Origin: Sedimenticola thiotaurini | Lineage (GTDB): Bacteria; Pseudomonadota; Gammaproteobacteria; Chromatiales; Chromatiaceae | Reading direction: 5' to 3' | DNA: 64,000 nt | NCBI GenBank assembly: GCA_007713595.1 | Contig: VMRY01000003.1 | Coordinates: 62,001-126,000, forward strand | Part shown: positions 35,422-43,757 of the stretch, in pieces | Numbering within the stretch: the stretch's first letter is position 1 | Layout of the letters: each line of letters starts with the position of its first letter | Notes under the pieces: model-generated | Databases searched by the model: none | Seen by the model: only the letters and a program-made list of their open reading frames with translations | What the model was told of the DNA's origin: nothing | Made by a program: the position numbers and the translations under genes

Positions 35422-36042
35422 ATGCCGAATCTGACAGAATTACGCCGACAAAAACGCACCGAAAGAGAGGCACTCCCCAAGCAAACCCGACTACAAAACA
35501 GCCTTGATGCGAGTCGGCACTTTATACGCACATTGGCTACCCTACGATCTAAAAAAATCGCGCTTTATCTTGCTGCAGATGGCGAACTTGACCCGCTTCC
35601 GCTTATCGTTCGACTGCTTCGGCTTAACAAGAAAATCTACCTCCCCGTCCTCAGACCCGGCAAGAAAAAAGCGCTCTGGTTTGCTGAATACCGTCCTGAC
35701 GATTATTTGCGGCCCAATCGTTTTGGCATACTTGAGCCGGACACCAACCGTAGAAAACCAATACCAACCTGGGGACTCGATCTCATCGTTATGCCACTGG
35801 TTGCATTCAGTGCAGACGGAACAAGAATGGGTATGGGTGGTGGATACTATGATCGAACACTCAGTTACCAACGATGCAGAGAGAATTGGAAAAGGCCAAA
35901 GCTGATCGGCTACGCACATGCATGTCAGCAGGTAAAAAACCTACCGATACGTAATTGGGATATACCGTTGCATGGCATAATCACAGAACATGGATACCAT
36001 TCATTTGCCTTCAAACATTTTCTTAAAGAGACAATGGATTGA
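35422..36042 (+). CDS. fau: 5-formyltetrahydrofolate cyclo-ligase
   Basis: This is a 206-residue enzyme (YgfA/Fau, MTHFS) that converts 5-formyl-THF to 5,10-methenyl-THF with ATP. Signature parts are KKIALYLAADGELDP, YLPVLRPGKK, and the nucleotide-binding GMGGGYYDRTLSY. It lies 25 bases after the 6S RNA, from which its mRNA is commonly processed. It links folate one-carbon pools to the glycine cleavage genes elsewhere in the window. Confidence 0.93.
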   Translation: MPNLTELRRQKRTEREALPKQTRLQNSLDASRHFIRTLATLRSKKIALYLAADGELDPLPLIVRLLRLNKKIYLPVLRPGKKKALWFAEYRPDDYLRPNRFGILEPDTNRRKPIPTWGLDLIVMPLVAFSADGTRMGMGGGYYDRTLSYQRCRENWKRPKLIGYAHACQQVKNLPIRNWDIPLHGIITEHGYHSFAFKHFLKETMD

Positions 36043-36201
36043 TACGCTTGATCTCTGCATAGCAATAAAAAACAGCGAACAGCACACTTAATTTAAAAAT
36101 AACAGTAGAAAATCCCAAAATATCCGTTATTTACTAGCTTTTTTTGAATACTTTATTATACTCAAACTTGACATTTGCACACCAAGCGTGGAGGGAGCGT
36201 A

Positions 36202-36666
36202 ATGGCCGTCAAGAAAGCCGCGAAAAAGAAGGCTGCAAAAAAGAAGAGCGCAGTCACCAAGAAGACCATCAGTAAAAAGAGCGTGCCTGCAAAAAAAGCA
36301 GTCAGCAAAAAGAAAGTGACGGCAAAGAAAAAAGTCGCTACTAAGAAGAAGGTTGCAAAGAAAAAGGTAGCGAAAAAGAAGGTCGCTGCTAAGAAGAAAG
36401 TAACAAAGAAAAAGGTAGCGAAAAAGAAGGTCGCCGCTAAGAAGAAAGTCGCAAAGAAAAAGGTAGCGAAAAAGAAGGTCGCTGCTAAGAAAAAAGTCGC
36501 AAAGAAAAAGGTAGCGAAAAAGAAGGTCGCTGCTAAGAAAAAAGTCGCAAAGAAAAAGGTAGCGAAAAAGAAGGTCGCTACTAAGAAAAAGGTGGCTAAG
36601 AAGAAGGCCACCCTAAGACCACGCAAGGTTAGACCCCGTAAAAAGGTGGCCAAAAAAGCAGGCTAA
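36202..36666 (+). CDS. Histone H1-like lysine/alanine repeat protein
   Basis: This is a 154-residue, extremely basic protein made mostly of [14 protein letters not shown]-type repeats, similar to AlgP of Pseudomonas and the C-terminal tail of histone H1. It should bind DNA or RNA without sequence preference. ATG 36202 has GGAGGGAG upstream; an earlier TTG at 36175 would precede the binding site. It begins [15 protein letters not shown] and ends [17 protein letters not shown]. The repeat is encoded by near-identical 48-bp units, so length may vary between strains. It has its own terminator. Confidence 0.88.
   Translation: MAVKKAAKKKAAKKKSAVTKKTISKKSVPAKKAVSKKKVTAKKKVATKKKVAKKKVAKKKVAAKKKVTKKKVAKKKVAAKKKVAKKKVAKKKVAAKKKVAKKKVAKKKVAAKKKVAKKKVAKKKVATKKKVAKKKATLRPRKVRPRKKVAKKAG
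36379..36600 (+). repeat. 48-bp tandem repeat inside the histone H1-like gene
   Basis: Four complete 48-base units (36379, 36427, 36475, 36523) plus a partial fifth encode 16 residues each ([16 protein letters not shown]). Units differ at only a few third positions, and units 3 and 4 are almost identical. A partial copy precedes the first unit. Recent slippage or unequal exchange is the likely origin. Confidence 0.9.
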
Positions 36667-36678
36667 ACCTCAACACGC

Positions 36679-36708
36679 AAAAAAGGCCCTAAATTACGGG
36701 CCTTTTTT
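36679..36708. terminator. Bidirectional Rho-independent terminator
   Basis: AAAAAAGGCCC and GGGCCTTTTTT flank an 8-base loop. U-tracts occur in both directions, so it can end the histone-like gene (stop 36666) and the leftward ilvA (stop 36758). Confidence 0.9.
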
Positions 36709-36757
36709 GCGTGCACCGCTCAAGACCATCTTAGGCAGTCACCTAAAACAGTGCCTG

Positions 36758-38293
36758 CTAAGAATCGTGACACTCACCGCCACAAGCAAACAACCGATAG
36801 GCGAGATTATCGGTCTCCTCCTCCCAGACAAAGCCTAACTCCTTTAAAAACCGAATAAACTGACGCTTTTCACCTGAGTCTATTTGAACACCCAGCAACA
36901 CCCGGCCGTAAGCCGCCCCATGATTGCGGTAGTGAAAGAGAGAGATATTCCAGCGCCGGCCCATTTCAGTGAGAAAGTCGAGTAACGCACCAGGCCTCTC
37001 TGGAAACTCAAACCGAAACAGTGATTCGTTGTGAACGCCAGGCGCATGCCCTCCGACCATATAACGGATATGTAATTTTGCTGTCTCATTCTCCGTCATA
37101 TCCACAACACGATACCCCTGCGCTTTCAACTTACTGATCAGCTGATCACGCTCTGCCAGGGCGTCAGCCAACTCTATACCCACAAACACATGTGCCCGCC
37201 GCGCATCGGAAAAACGGTAATTGAACTCCGTTACACTCCGTTTGCCTATGGCACGACAGAAGTTCAAAAAGCTGCCTGGTTCTTCAGGAATCTCTACTGC
37301 AAGAAGAGCCTCACGCTGCTCACCAAGTTCTGCACGTTCTGCAACATGCCGCAAACGATCAAAGTTGATATTGGCACCACTCTCAATCGCAATAAGATTT
37401 TGTCCAATCACACCATCGCGCACGGCATACTTTTTCAGACCCGCTACGGCTAATGCACCAGCGGGCTCAGCGACCGTTCGGGTATCATCAAAAATATCCT
37501 TGATGGCGGCGCAAATCTCATCTGTAGTGACCAGGATAACCTCATCCACCACACTTTTTGCCAGACGGAACGGCTCCTTGCCGATCTTTTTTACCGCCAC
37601 GCCATCAGCAAAAATCCCAACATGCTTCAGATTGACCCGCCGTCCTTTTGCCAGTGAGCTATGCAATGTTGGCGCGTCTTCGGGTTCCACACCAATCACT
37701 TTGACCTGCGGGTAGACATACTTTACATAAGCACCAATACCGCTGATTAACCCGCCTCCACCTACGGGGACAAAAATAGCGTCTGGCGGCCCAGCATGCT
37801 GCCGCAGCAACTCCATGGCAATCGTACCCTGACCTGCAATGACATCTGGATCATCGAATGGATGCACGAAACACATCGACTCTTTATCTGCCAACTCCAA
37901 CGCGTACGCACACGCCTCATCATACGAGTCCCCCCAGAGCACCGTCTTGGCACCCAGCGCCTTCACCGACTGCACCTTAATGGTTGGTGTGGTCTTGGGC
38001 ATCACTATCAACGCCTTTATACCCAAGTGTCGCGCAGAAAGTGCCACGCCCTGGGCATGGTTTCCTGCCGACGCAGCGATCACACCCCTCTCCCGCTCCG
38101 TTTCCGAGAGCAAACGTATGCGGTTATAGGCACCACGTAATTTAAAAGAGAAAACAGGCTGTAGGTCCTCCCGTTTCAGATAGACTTGGTTTTTTAACCG
38201 GCGCGTTAATCTTTCCGCCTTATCCAACGGGGTCTCCCGCACAATATCGTAGACCTGTGCGCGTAAGATGCGCTCTATATAATTCTGTGGCAT
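36758..38293 (-). CDS. ilvA: Threonine ammonia-lyase, biosynthetic (IlvA)
   Basis: This is a 511-residue PLP enzyme that deaminates threonine to 2-oxobutyrate for isoleucine synthesis. The PLP lysine is K51 in FSFKLRGAYNR, with AASAGNHAQGVA and PVGGGGLISGIG as cofactor loops. Two ACT-like regulatory domains occupy about 330-511 (PEEPGSFLNFC and FPERPGALLDF), so isoleucine inhibition is expected. Length agrees with E. coli IlvA (514). It is divergent from rpiA. Confidence 0.95.
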   Translation of the reverse strand: MPQNYIERILRAQVYDIVRETPLDKAERLTRRLKNQVYLKREDLQPVFSFKLRGAYNRIRLLSETERERGVIAASAGNHAQGVALSARHLGIKALIVMPKTTPTIKVQSVKALGAKTVLWGDSYDEACAYALELADKESMCFVHPFDDPDVIAGQGTIAMELLRQHAGPPDAIFVPVGGGGLISGIGAYVKYVYPQVKVIGVEPEDAPTLHSSLAKGRRVNLKHVGIFADGVAVKKIGKEPFRLAKSVVDEVILVTTDEICAAIKDIFDDTRTVAEPAGALAVAGLKKYAVRDGVIGQNLIAIESGANINFDRLRHVAERAELGEQREALLAVEIPEEPGSFLNFCRAIGKRSVTEFNYRFSDARRAHVFVGIELADALAERDQLISKLKAQGYRVVDMTENETAKLHIRYMVGGHAPGVHNESLFRFEFPERPGALLDFLTEMGRRWNISLFHYRNHGAAYGRVLLGVQIDSGEKRQFIRFLKELGFVWEEETDNLAYRLFACGGECHDS

Positions 38294-38495
38294 ATGAACC
38301 GACTATTTCTGATGTGAACTGAAGAGTATAAAACCACCTTACAGCGAAATATAACAGTCATGCATCAAACATCCTTATCAATAAGCTCAGCAATCCTTCT
38401 CTTCCAACGCTCAGCACAACCCTAAAGGAGTGTTATTATTGCAGTCATTGAATCGCTCACTAGCATAGCCAGACTCATTGGCACGAGGAAGCAAA

Positions 38496-39149
38496 ATGAA
38501 CCAAGACGAACTGAAACGGATGGCAGCAAAAGCCGCCATTGAGCATGTAAAGGGCGGAATTATTGGTGTGGGAACGGGCTCAACCGTCAATCACTTCATT
38601 GATCTGCTGGCAGAAATCAAACACTCCATTGAGGGGGCCGTCTCCAGCTCAGAGGTCTCCACCGAGCGAATGAAGGCGCACGGCATACCAGTATTTGATC
38701 TGAATGCCACAGGCGAACTCGATCTCTATGTGGATGGCGCGGACGAGTCCACCAAACACCTGCACCTCATCAAAGGCGGCGGCGGCGCACTCACCCGCGA
38801 AAAGATCGTAGCTGGCGCCAGCAAGCGCTTCATCTGTATAGCCGATGAAAGCAAACTGGTGGATGTGCTAGGTGAATTCCCCCTGCCAGTGGAGGTAATC
38901 CCCATGGCACGCAGCCATGTGGCAAGACAACTGGTCAAGCTGGGTGGAACACCGGTGTGGCGCGACGGATTCATCACCGATAACGGCAACATCATCCTGG
39001 ATGTTCACAACCTGCGGATCATGGATCCAGTAGCAACAGAACAGGCTATTAATAATATCGCAGGCGTGGTGACTACGGGGATTTTTGCACTGCGGTCGGC
39101 TGATCTGTTGATCCTGGGCTCTGCATCCGGAGTCAGAATTATAGAATAA
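38496..39149 (+). CDS. rpiA: Ribose-5-phosphate isomerase A
   Basis: This is a 217-residue RpiA that interconverts ribose-5- and ribulose-5-phosphate in the pentose phosphate and Calvin pathways. Active-site motifs are [17 protein letters not shown] and [17 protein letters not shown] 38496 with GAGGAAG upstream is used; a TTG at 38478 is possible but would lie before the binding site. E. coli RpiA has 219 residues. The ilvA-rpiA divergent pair also occurs in other Gammaproteobacteria. Confidence 0.95.
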   Translation: MNQDELKRMAAKAAIEHVKGGIIGVGTGSTVNHFIDLLAEIKHSIEGAVSSSEVSTERMKAHGIPVFDLNATGELDLYVDGADESTKHLHLIKGGGGALTREKIVAGASKRFICIADESKLVDVLGEFPLPVEVIPMARSHVARQLVKLGGTPVWRDGFITDNGNIILDVHNLRIMDPVATEQAINNIAGVVTTGIFALRSADLLILGSASGVRIIE

Positions 39150-39273
39150 CTTAACTTTTTGTATTCGCCACGGATGGCGATAACACATAAACGCCAAGAT
39201 TTTCTCTACGAAAGCACTATCACTGATCAGTGATTCTTAGTACACACTATATCCTGCACACAAAATAGGGAAC

Positions 39274-39303
39274 AAAAAACGGGATCCGAAGATCCCGTTT
39301 TAT
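39274..39303 (-). terminator. Porin terminator with UUCG tetraloop
   Basis: On the minus strand AACGGGATC, the tetraloop TTCG and GATCCCGTT are followed by TTTTT. It is a very stable intrinsic terminator 28 bases after the porin stop (39331). On the plus strand a shorter TTTTA tail could also help end rpiA. Confidence 0.92.
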
Positions 39304-39330
39304 TACGCCTTTCTAATTGACTAAGTCAAA

Positions 39331-40269
39331 TTAGAAGTCGTGACGCAGACCGATACCGAAACGATCGACGTCAGCAGCACCCTGAGTATCGGTGTTCTCG
39401 TACTCAGCAAACACCATGGTGCGCTTGGAGAAGTTGTGCTGTACACCCAAAGCCCAATGCTCTACGTCAGCAGCCTTGTCAACCTCACCGTATTTGATGC
39501 GAACGGTGTTGTTACCGAAGTAGGCTTCTGCACCAATAGCGAACTCATCAACGTCGGCAGTCTCAGCAGCTGTTTTAAGGGTATTGTAGATTTCAAAATC
39601 AGCATCTTCATACTGACCGAACAGAGCGAAGTTACCGAAGCTATACTTCGCACCAATACCCCACATGGAGCCATCAGTAGCTGCAGTACTGCCATTAGCA
39701 GCCAGGTAAGATACACCAACACTCAGTGGGCCGTTTGCATAGTCCAAAGAAAGGTTGGTCCAGTCATTGAAGTCATCATTCAGATCTTCAGCGCCGCCCT
39801 CATCAATTACCAGAGCCAGCTTGGCGCTGAAACCATTGAAGTTTGGAGAAACGTAAGCCAATGCGTTACCTACACGGACAGAACCAATATAGGTGTCATT
39901 CATGCCATTAACTTGGTTGATATCAGTCTTATCTACTGAACCGTAGTAAGGGGTCCATTGGCGACCGATTGCAACGGTACCGAAACCACCGGACAAACCG
40001 GCATATGCCAGACGACCACCCAGGGTGCCAGCATCTGATGAATCAACAGACCACTCATACTGGAAGATAGCCTTCAGGCCATTACCCAGATCTTCGTCAC
40101 CTTTAACGCCGAAACGTGATGCATTCTGCTCAATGTCCCAATCGTCAGTTGTTCCGTTATCGGTCATGACCAGGTTCTGGTTCAAGCGACCATAGATGGT
40201 GGTGTCTGCGCTTACAGCCATAGGAGCAGCAACTGCTGCAGCGATGGCGATAGAAAGAAGTTTTTTCAT
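39331..40269 (-). CDS. Gram-negative porin
   Basis: This is a 312-residue outer-membrane beta-barrel of the general trimeric porin class. It has a signal peptide (LLSIAIAAAVAAPMAVSA), alternating amphipathic strands, and the C-terminal DRFGIGLRHDF ending in phenylalanine needed for BAM-dependent assembly. The constriction-loop region near GRQWTPYYGSVDKTD is typical. It is preceded by a good promoter and followed by a strong terminator, so it is monocistronic and probably highly expressed. Confidence 0.92.
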   Translation of the reverse strand: MKKLLSIAIAAAVAAPMAVSADTTIYGRLNQNLVMTDNGTTDDWDIEQNASRFGVKGDEDLGNGLKAIFQYEWSVDSSDAGTLGGRLAYAGLSGGFGTVAIGRQWTPYYGSVDKTDINQVNGMNDTYIGSVRVGNALAYVSPNFNGFSAKLALVIDEGGAEDLNDDFNDWTNLSLDYANGPLSVGVSYLAANGSTAATDGSMWGIGAKYSFGNFALFGQYEDADFEIYNTLKTAAETADVDEFAIGAEAYFGNNTVRIKYGEVDKAADVEHWALGVQHNFSKRTMVFAEYENTDTQGAADVDRFGIGLRHDF

Positions 40270-40318
40270 TATAGATTCCCGCTAAAAGTAAATTTACGAA
40301 AAATGCTGTGCAGGGGAG

Positions 40319-40347
40319 ATACTATTACTCCACTCAAGGGTTTGCAA
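40319..40347 (-). promoter_or_regulatory. Porin promoter
   Basis: On the minus strand TTGCAA (40342-40347) and TAGTAT (40319-40324) are separated by 17 bases, about 50 bases before the porin start codon. The surrounding DNA is strongly AT-rich, as in many highly expressed porin genes. Confidence 0.75.
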
Positions 40348-40460
40348 CACTTTTTTATAAAAAAACCACAAATATTTGCTTTGTTGTATTTTAGAGACAC
40401 AATTCAATATCAAAAGATTGAAAAAGACCGATACGCAATGAGTTAGATGGCAGTTGCTAG

Positions 40461-40482
40461 AATTGCACTTAAAAGTGTAATT
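40461..40482. repeat. 22-bp inverted repeat upstream of the porin promoter
   Basis: AATTGCACTT and AAGTGTAATT, with two A in the centre, form a near-perfect inverted repeat with one mismatched pair. It lies about 115 bases upstream of the porin -35. It could be an operator or a small hairpin. No gene occupies 40270-40610. Confidence 0.4.
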
Positions 40483-40610
40483 CGTGGGATTATGCGATAC
40501 AGCACTCAGTATCGGGGATAAATTCAACCTCATGGCAGTCCACTGTCTCTTTCTCGCACTAATTAGGTAGAAGCCACAGCAGTGGTTAATTCCCGCAAAA
40601 AATCTGAACC

Positions 40611-41022
40611 CCCTCCATCCAGTGCCTGTTTCACTGCACATGAAAAAACCCGCCTGCGCGGGTTGCTTCAATTTGGCTGGGGATGGAGGATTATTCGGCC
40701 TGCGACCTCACCCTTCGGGCTCGTCGCTACGCTCCTCGTGGCGCTTAGCGCCGAACCTCGGTGGAGCTTCTCACCCTCCATCCAGTGCCTTTTCACGGCA
40801 CATGAAAAAACCCGCCTGCGCGGGTTGATTCAATTTGGCTGGGGATGGAGGATTATTCGGCCTGCGGCCTCACCCTTTCGGGGCGGGCTTCGCTCTGCTA
40901 CGCCGTGGCGCTTTGCGCCGAACCTCGGTGGAGCTCCTCACCCTCCATCCAGTGAACTTTTCACGGCACATGAAAAAACCCGCTTCAGCGGGTTGATTCA
41001 ATTTGGCTGGGGATGGAGGATT
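40611..41022. repeat. Tandem array of tRNA-Gln 3' end plus terminator
   Basis: The last 19 bases of tRNA-Gln (TGGCTGGGGATGGAGGATT on the plus strand) occur intact in the tRNA at 41004-41022 and again at 40836-40854 and 40674-40692. The units are spaced 168 and 162 bases. Each is followed leftward by a hairpin AACCCGC/GCGGGTT with a U-tract on the minus strand (about 40973-40994, 40805-40826, 40643-40664), a CCCTCCATCCAGTG segment and shared spacer sequence. The tRNA identity stops abruptly at base 19. It looks like repeated partial duplication of a tRNA tail and its terminator. Confidence 0.85.
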
Positions 41023-41077
41023 CGAACCTCCACTGACGGAGTCAGAGTCCGTAGTCCTGCCGTTAGACGAATCCCCA
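41004..41077 (-). tRNA. glnX: tRNA-Gln(CUG)
   Basis: A 74-base cloverleaf lies on the minus strand. The acceptor stem TGGGGAT pairs with ATCCCCA, CCA is encoded, the anticodon stem is ACGGA/TCCGT around the loop CTCTGAC (anticodon CTG), and the T-arm is GGAGG-TTCGAAT-CCTCC. CTG reads CAG glutamine codons. Transcription enters the tandem terminators to its left. Confidence 0.95.
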
Positions 41078-41112
41078 ATTGCAGGGATCGACCAGCGACC
41101 CCAACAACGGTT

Positions 41113-41505
41113 TTAACGTTTCGAGTACTGAGGACGCTTACGCGCTTTGTGCAGACCAACCTTCTTACGCTCAACCTCACGGGCATCGCGGGTCAGGAAC
41201 CCAGCACGTCTCATTGGGCTCTGCAGTCCTTCATCGTATTCGGACAGCGCACGCGCGATACCGAGACGAATTGCACCGGCCTGGCCAGTGGTACCACCAC
41301 CCTTTACCGTAACCTTGATATCTACATTTTTCAGTAGATTAGCAATATCAAGTGGCTGACGAACAACCATCCGGGCTGTTTCACGGCCAAAATACTCATC
41401 CAGAGGACGGCCATTGACAACGATATTACCGCTACCGGTACTCAGGAAGACGCGTGCAGCAGAGCTTTTACGACGTCCAGTTGCATAATTCGGGGTTTGA
41501 GCCAT
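41113..41505 (-). CDS. rpsI: 30S ribosomal protein S9
   Basis: This is a 130-residue S9 with the canonical ending [11 protein letters not shown], which reaches the P-site tRNA. Other parts are [34 protein letters not shown] and RRAGFLTRD. It is co-transcribed with rplM, whose stop lies 23 bases upstream, and ends shortly before the tRNA-Gln gene. Confidence 0.97.
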   Translation of the reverse strand: MAQTPNYATGRRKSSAARVFLSTGSGNIVVNGRPLDEYFGRETARMVVRQPLDIANLLKNVDIKVTVKGGGTTGQAGAIRLGIARALSEYDEGLQSPMRRAGFLTRDAREVERKKVGLHKARKRPQYSKR

Positions 41506-41528
41506 GTTTCTGTTCCGTTATTTGGATT

Positions 41529-41957
41529 TCAGATATCCAATACCTGGGGTTGCTGTGCCTGATGTGCATGCTCCGGGCCAGCAAAGACCTTCAGCTTTTT
41601 GAACATCGCACGTCCCAGTGGATTCTTGGGCAGCATGCCCTTAACTGCTGTTTCAATCACCCGTTCCGGCGCCTTGGTCAACAGCTTCTCTAGGCTGATT
41701 GATTTCAGGTTACCGATATAACCGGTGTGATGATGATACATCTTGTCTTTCATTTTATTACCGGTTACGCGAATTTTCTCGGCATTAACCACAACAATGT
41801 AGTCACCCGTATCCACGTGCGGCGTATATTCTGGTTTATGCTTTCCGCGCAAGCGCCGTGCTATCTCGGTTGAGAGGCGGCCAAGGGTCTTGTCTGCGGC
41901 GTCGACCACGAACCAGTCGCGGCGCACTTCTGCGGGTTTTGCACTTACGGTCGTCAT
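41529..41957 (-). CDS. rplM: 50S ribosomal protein L13
   Basis: This is a 142-residue L13, identical in length to E. coli. [35 protein letters not shown], and [18 protein letters not shown] are diagnostic. GGAG precedes the ATG. In E. coli the rplM-rpsI mRNA is autoregulated by L13. A good promoter lies 50-80 bases upstream. Confidence 0.97.
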   Translation of the reverse strand: MTTVSAKPAEVRRDWFVVDAADKTLGRLSTEIARRLRGKHKPEYTPHVDTGDYIVVVNAEKIRVTGNKMKDKMYHHHTGYIGNLKSISLEKLLTKAPERVIETAVKGMLPKNPLGRAMFKKLKVFAGPEHAHQAQQPQVLDI

Positions 41958-42008
41958 CTGACTTGCTCCAGCGGAGTAACAATACTAGCGCTTTAAAAAA
42001 GAGCGCGA

Positions 42009-42037
42009 ATATTACCGGATCACGCGCAGTGTAGCAA
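42009..42037 (-). promoter_or_regulatory. Promoter of the rplM-rpsI operon
   Basis: On the minus strand TTGCTA (42032-42037) and TAATAT (42009-42014) are 17 bases apart. CG-rich sequence (TCGCGCTC) follows the -10, as in the discriminator of growth-controlled promoters. The leader to the rplM ATG would be about 45 bases. Confidence 0.8.
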
Positions 42038-42115
42038 GACCCGGTGACACTATTTTTTTCTATAACGCCACTCTCGCACATCCCTATGCTTAGCGGCATA
42101 AGCCCATCCCTGAGC

Positions 42116-42147
42116 AAAAAAATAGGCGTAGCGGGGGACGCTACGCC
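42116..42147 (-). terminator. Orphan leftward intrinsic terminator
   Basis: On the minus strand GGCGTAGC and GCTACGCC pair around GTCCCCC, followed by TATTTTTTT. No annotated minus-strand gene lies upstream of it: the next gene (GlcF-like) runs rightward from 42265 or 42379. It may end a small RNA or block antisense transcription into rplM. Confidence 0.75.
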
Positions 42148-42264
42148 TTTCAATATTAAACCACCAAAGGAGGATGGATGGAGTACTTAAAATATGCAAA
42201 GCATTTAAAGCGTTAGTATCTTCTAATATTATTTATTGCCAGTCAAGCGTTCCTTAATTCCATT

Positions 42265-43563
42265 GTGCTGGGCAGATCCAACCATAAACATGCGCCAGCG
42301 GCTGTCATTTCTTCAGACCAGAGGTACAATTCCCTTACCTATTATATATGGCGTCAGGCAAAAGAATTCCCCAACCCCGTGAACCATACCGAACTCCTCC
42401 ACGAAGCCGATCGCTGCGTCAAATGCGGCATTTGCCTGCCCCACTGCCCGACCTACAAACTCACACTGGATGAGGGCGACTCCCCCAGAGGACGGATATC
42501 ACTCATTCAAGCCTTGGCAAACGGCCACCTGTCAGATGCAGAGACACACTATCACCTCGATCGCTGCCTCTCCTGCCTGGCCTGTGAATCGGCCTGCCCA
42601 TCGGGCGTCAACTACGGCTACCTGATTGATGGCACTCGCGCACTTGGGAAACCGGGGTGGAAAAAGCGGCTTATCCATCGCTTCATATCAGTACAACCCT
42701 ATCGAAACTCCAGTCGTCTGCTTTTGAAGCTATACCGATTCAGCGGCCTTCGTCATCTGCTGCGATTGTTCGGTGGAAAGCAGCTGAGACGGCTTGATGA
42801 CTTACTCCCGCGCGCTGCCGAAATAGGCCTGTGGAGAAAGCAATACCTCCCCGCGACTGAGCCCAGGGGGCGGGTAGGCCTCTTTACCGGTTGCGTTGGA
42901 CGCATAAGTGACCGCAAGGGACTGGATGCCTCGATCAAGGTGCTGAACTGCCTGGGATATGAGGTTGTCGTTCCATTAAACCAAGGCTGTTGTGGCGCCT
43001 TACAGCAACACGCCGGAGAGCCTGAGACCGCCAAGCGCATGACGGCGATCAACCAAACGGCCTTCAGCAGTGACGGGCTGGATGCCATTCTCTACATTGC
43101 CAGCGGCTGTGGCGCACAACTGGTGAAACAATCATTCGGTATCCCGGTATTCGAGATTACACAATTCCTGAATCAATGCCACTGGCCAGACGAGGCAAGG
43201 CTAAACGCCTTACCACAGACCGTAGGCCTACATACACCCTGCACACTCAAGCACCAGCTTAAACTTGCTGACGAGCCAAAACGACTGCTCAGCCGCATAC
43301 CGGAGATTGATCTGATCTCACTCGACGAGATCGATTGTTGTGGTGCGGCAGGCAGTTACCTACTGGAGCAGCCGCTAATGGCCGATAACTTACGCCAAAA
43401 AGCACTTGATAAGATTTTGCCACATAACAACCTGGCGTTTCTGGCCACCAGCAACAGTGGCTGCGCGCTGCATTTAGCGAGTGGCATGCGGAAAATAGCA
43501 GCTAACGTGCAAACTGTTCACCCCATTGAGTTAGTTGCGATGAGCCTGGATGGCACAGCCTAA
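42265..43563 (+). CDS. Fe-S oxidoreductase, GlcF/LutA-like
   Basis: This is a protein of up to 432 residues with two 4Fe-4S motifs (CVKCGICLPHCPTYKLT and CLSCLACESACPSGVN) and two CCG domains (GCVGR...QGCCGA and TPCTL...DCCGAAGSY). This is the architecture of the iron-sulfur subunit of glycolate oxidase. No GlcD or GlcE gene is adjacent, so its flavoprotein partner is elsewhere, possibly the FAD/Fe-S protein at 58-62 kb. GTG 42265 gives the longest frame; GTG 42379 (MNHTELLHEADRC) is equally credible. No strong binding site marks either. Confidence 0.82.
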   Translation: MLGRSNHKHAPAAVISSDQRYNSLTYYIWRQAKEFPNPVNHTELLHEADRCVKCGICLPHCPTYKLTLDEGDSPRGRISLIQALANGHLSDAETHYHLDRCLSCLACESACPSGVNYGYLIDGTRALGKPGWKKRLIHRFISVQPYRNSSRLLLKLYRFSGLRHLLRLFGGKQLRRLDDLLPRAAEIGLWRKQYLPATEPRGRVGLFTGCVGRISDRKGLDASIKVLNCLGYEVVVPLNQGCCGALQQHAGEPETAKRMTAINQTAFSSDGLDAILYIASGCGAQLVKQSFGIPVFEITQFLNQCHWPDEARLNALPQTVGLHTPCTLKHQLKLADEPKRLLSRIPEIDLISLDEIDCCGAAGSYLLEQPLMADNLRQKALDKILPHNNLAFLATSNSGCALHLASGMRKIAANVQTVHPIELVAMSLDGTA

Positions 43564-43757
43564 ACAGACTGACTATCGACGCAAGCAATGTTAGATTGTT
43601 ATTATTGCGCCCTTTTCCTGGCCCAAGTCACCTTTCGCTTGAATCAGGTCATTTGCTGACTCGTCTCACTAAGCGAGAATGTCATCTCAGGGCGTTAAGC
43701 TGTGGCGAAAGGCGCAAGCGTCTTATCTCTTATTCAAACACTAGGAATGCAAATACA
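43564..43757 (+). other. Structured leader candidate before the CANSDH gene
   Basis: No gene is seen in these 194 bases. CCTTTCGC (43631-43638) is exactly complementary to GCGAAAGG (43705-43712), and CTCG/CGAG pairs lie inside. A folded 5' leader is therefore possible. An open frame from 43596 continues into the gene, but its sequence is unlike the enzyme family and is taken as non-coding. Confidence 0.35.

Noticed and set aside
36162-36653. Phenylalanine-rich 163-residue minus-strand reading frame
   Set aside because: It is the complement of the lysine-rich repeats: AAG/AAA codons read backwards give Phe and Leu. No binding site or family match.
40674-40854. Additional tRNA genes
   Set aside because: Only the last 19 bases of tRNA-Gln are present in the copies; no D-arm or anticodon arm follows.
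40611-41022. CRISPR-like repeat array
   Set aside because: Only three units, about 160 bases each, with spacers as conserved as the repeats, and no cas genes. The repeat is part of tRNA-Gln.
40582-41337. 251-residue plus-strand frame across the tRNA repeats and rpsI
   Set aside because: It passes through three terminators, the tRNA and an antisense ribosomal gene. The internal repetition reflects DNA repeats only.
41836-42153. 105-residue minus-strand frame covering the rplM start and promoter
   Set aside because: It overlaps the rplM promoter and start in another phase and has no recognisable sequence.
43596-43757. 54-residue N-terminal extension of the carboxynorspermidine dehydrogenase
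   Set aside because: The dinucleotide-binding fold begins at ATG 43758. The extension has no family similarity and lies in a possible structured leader.
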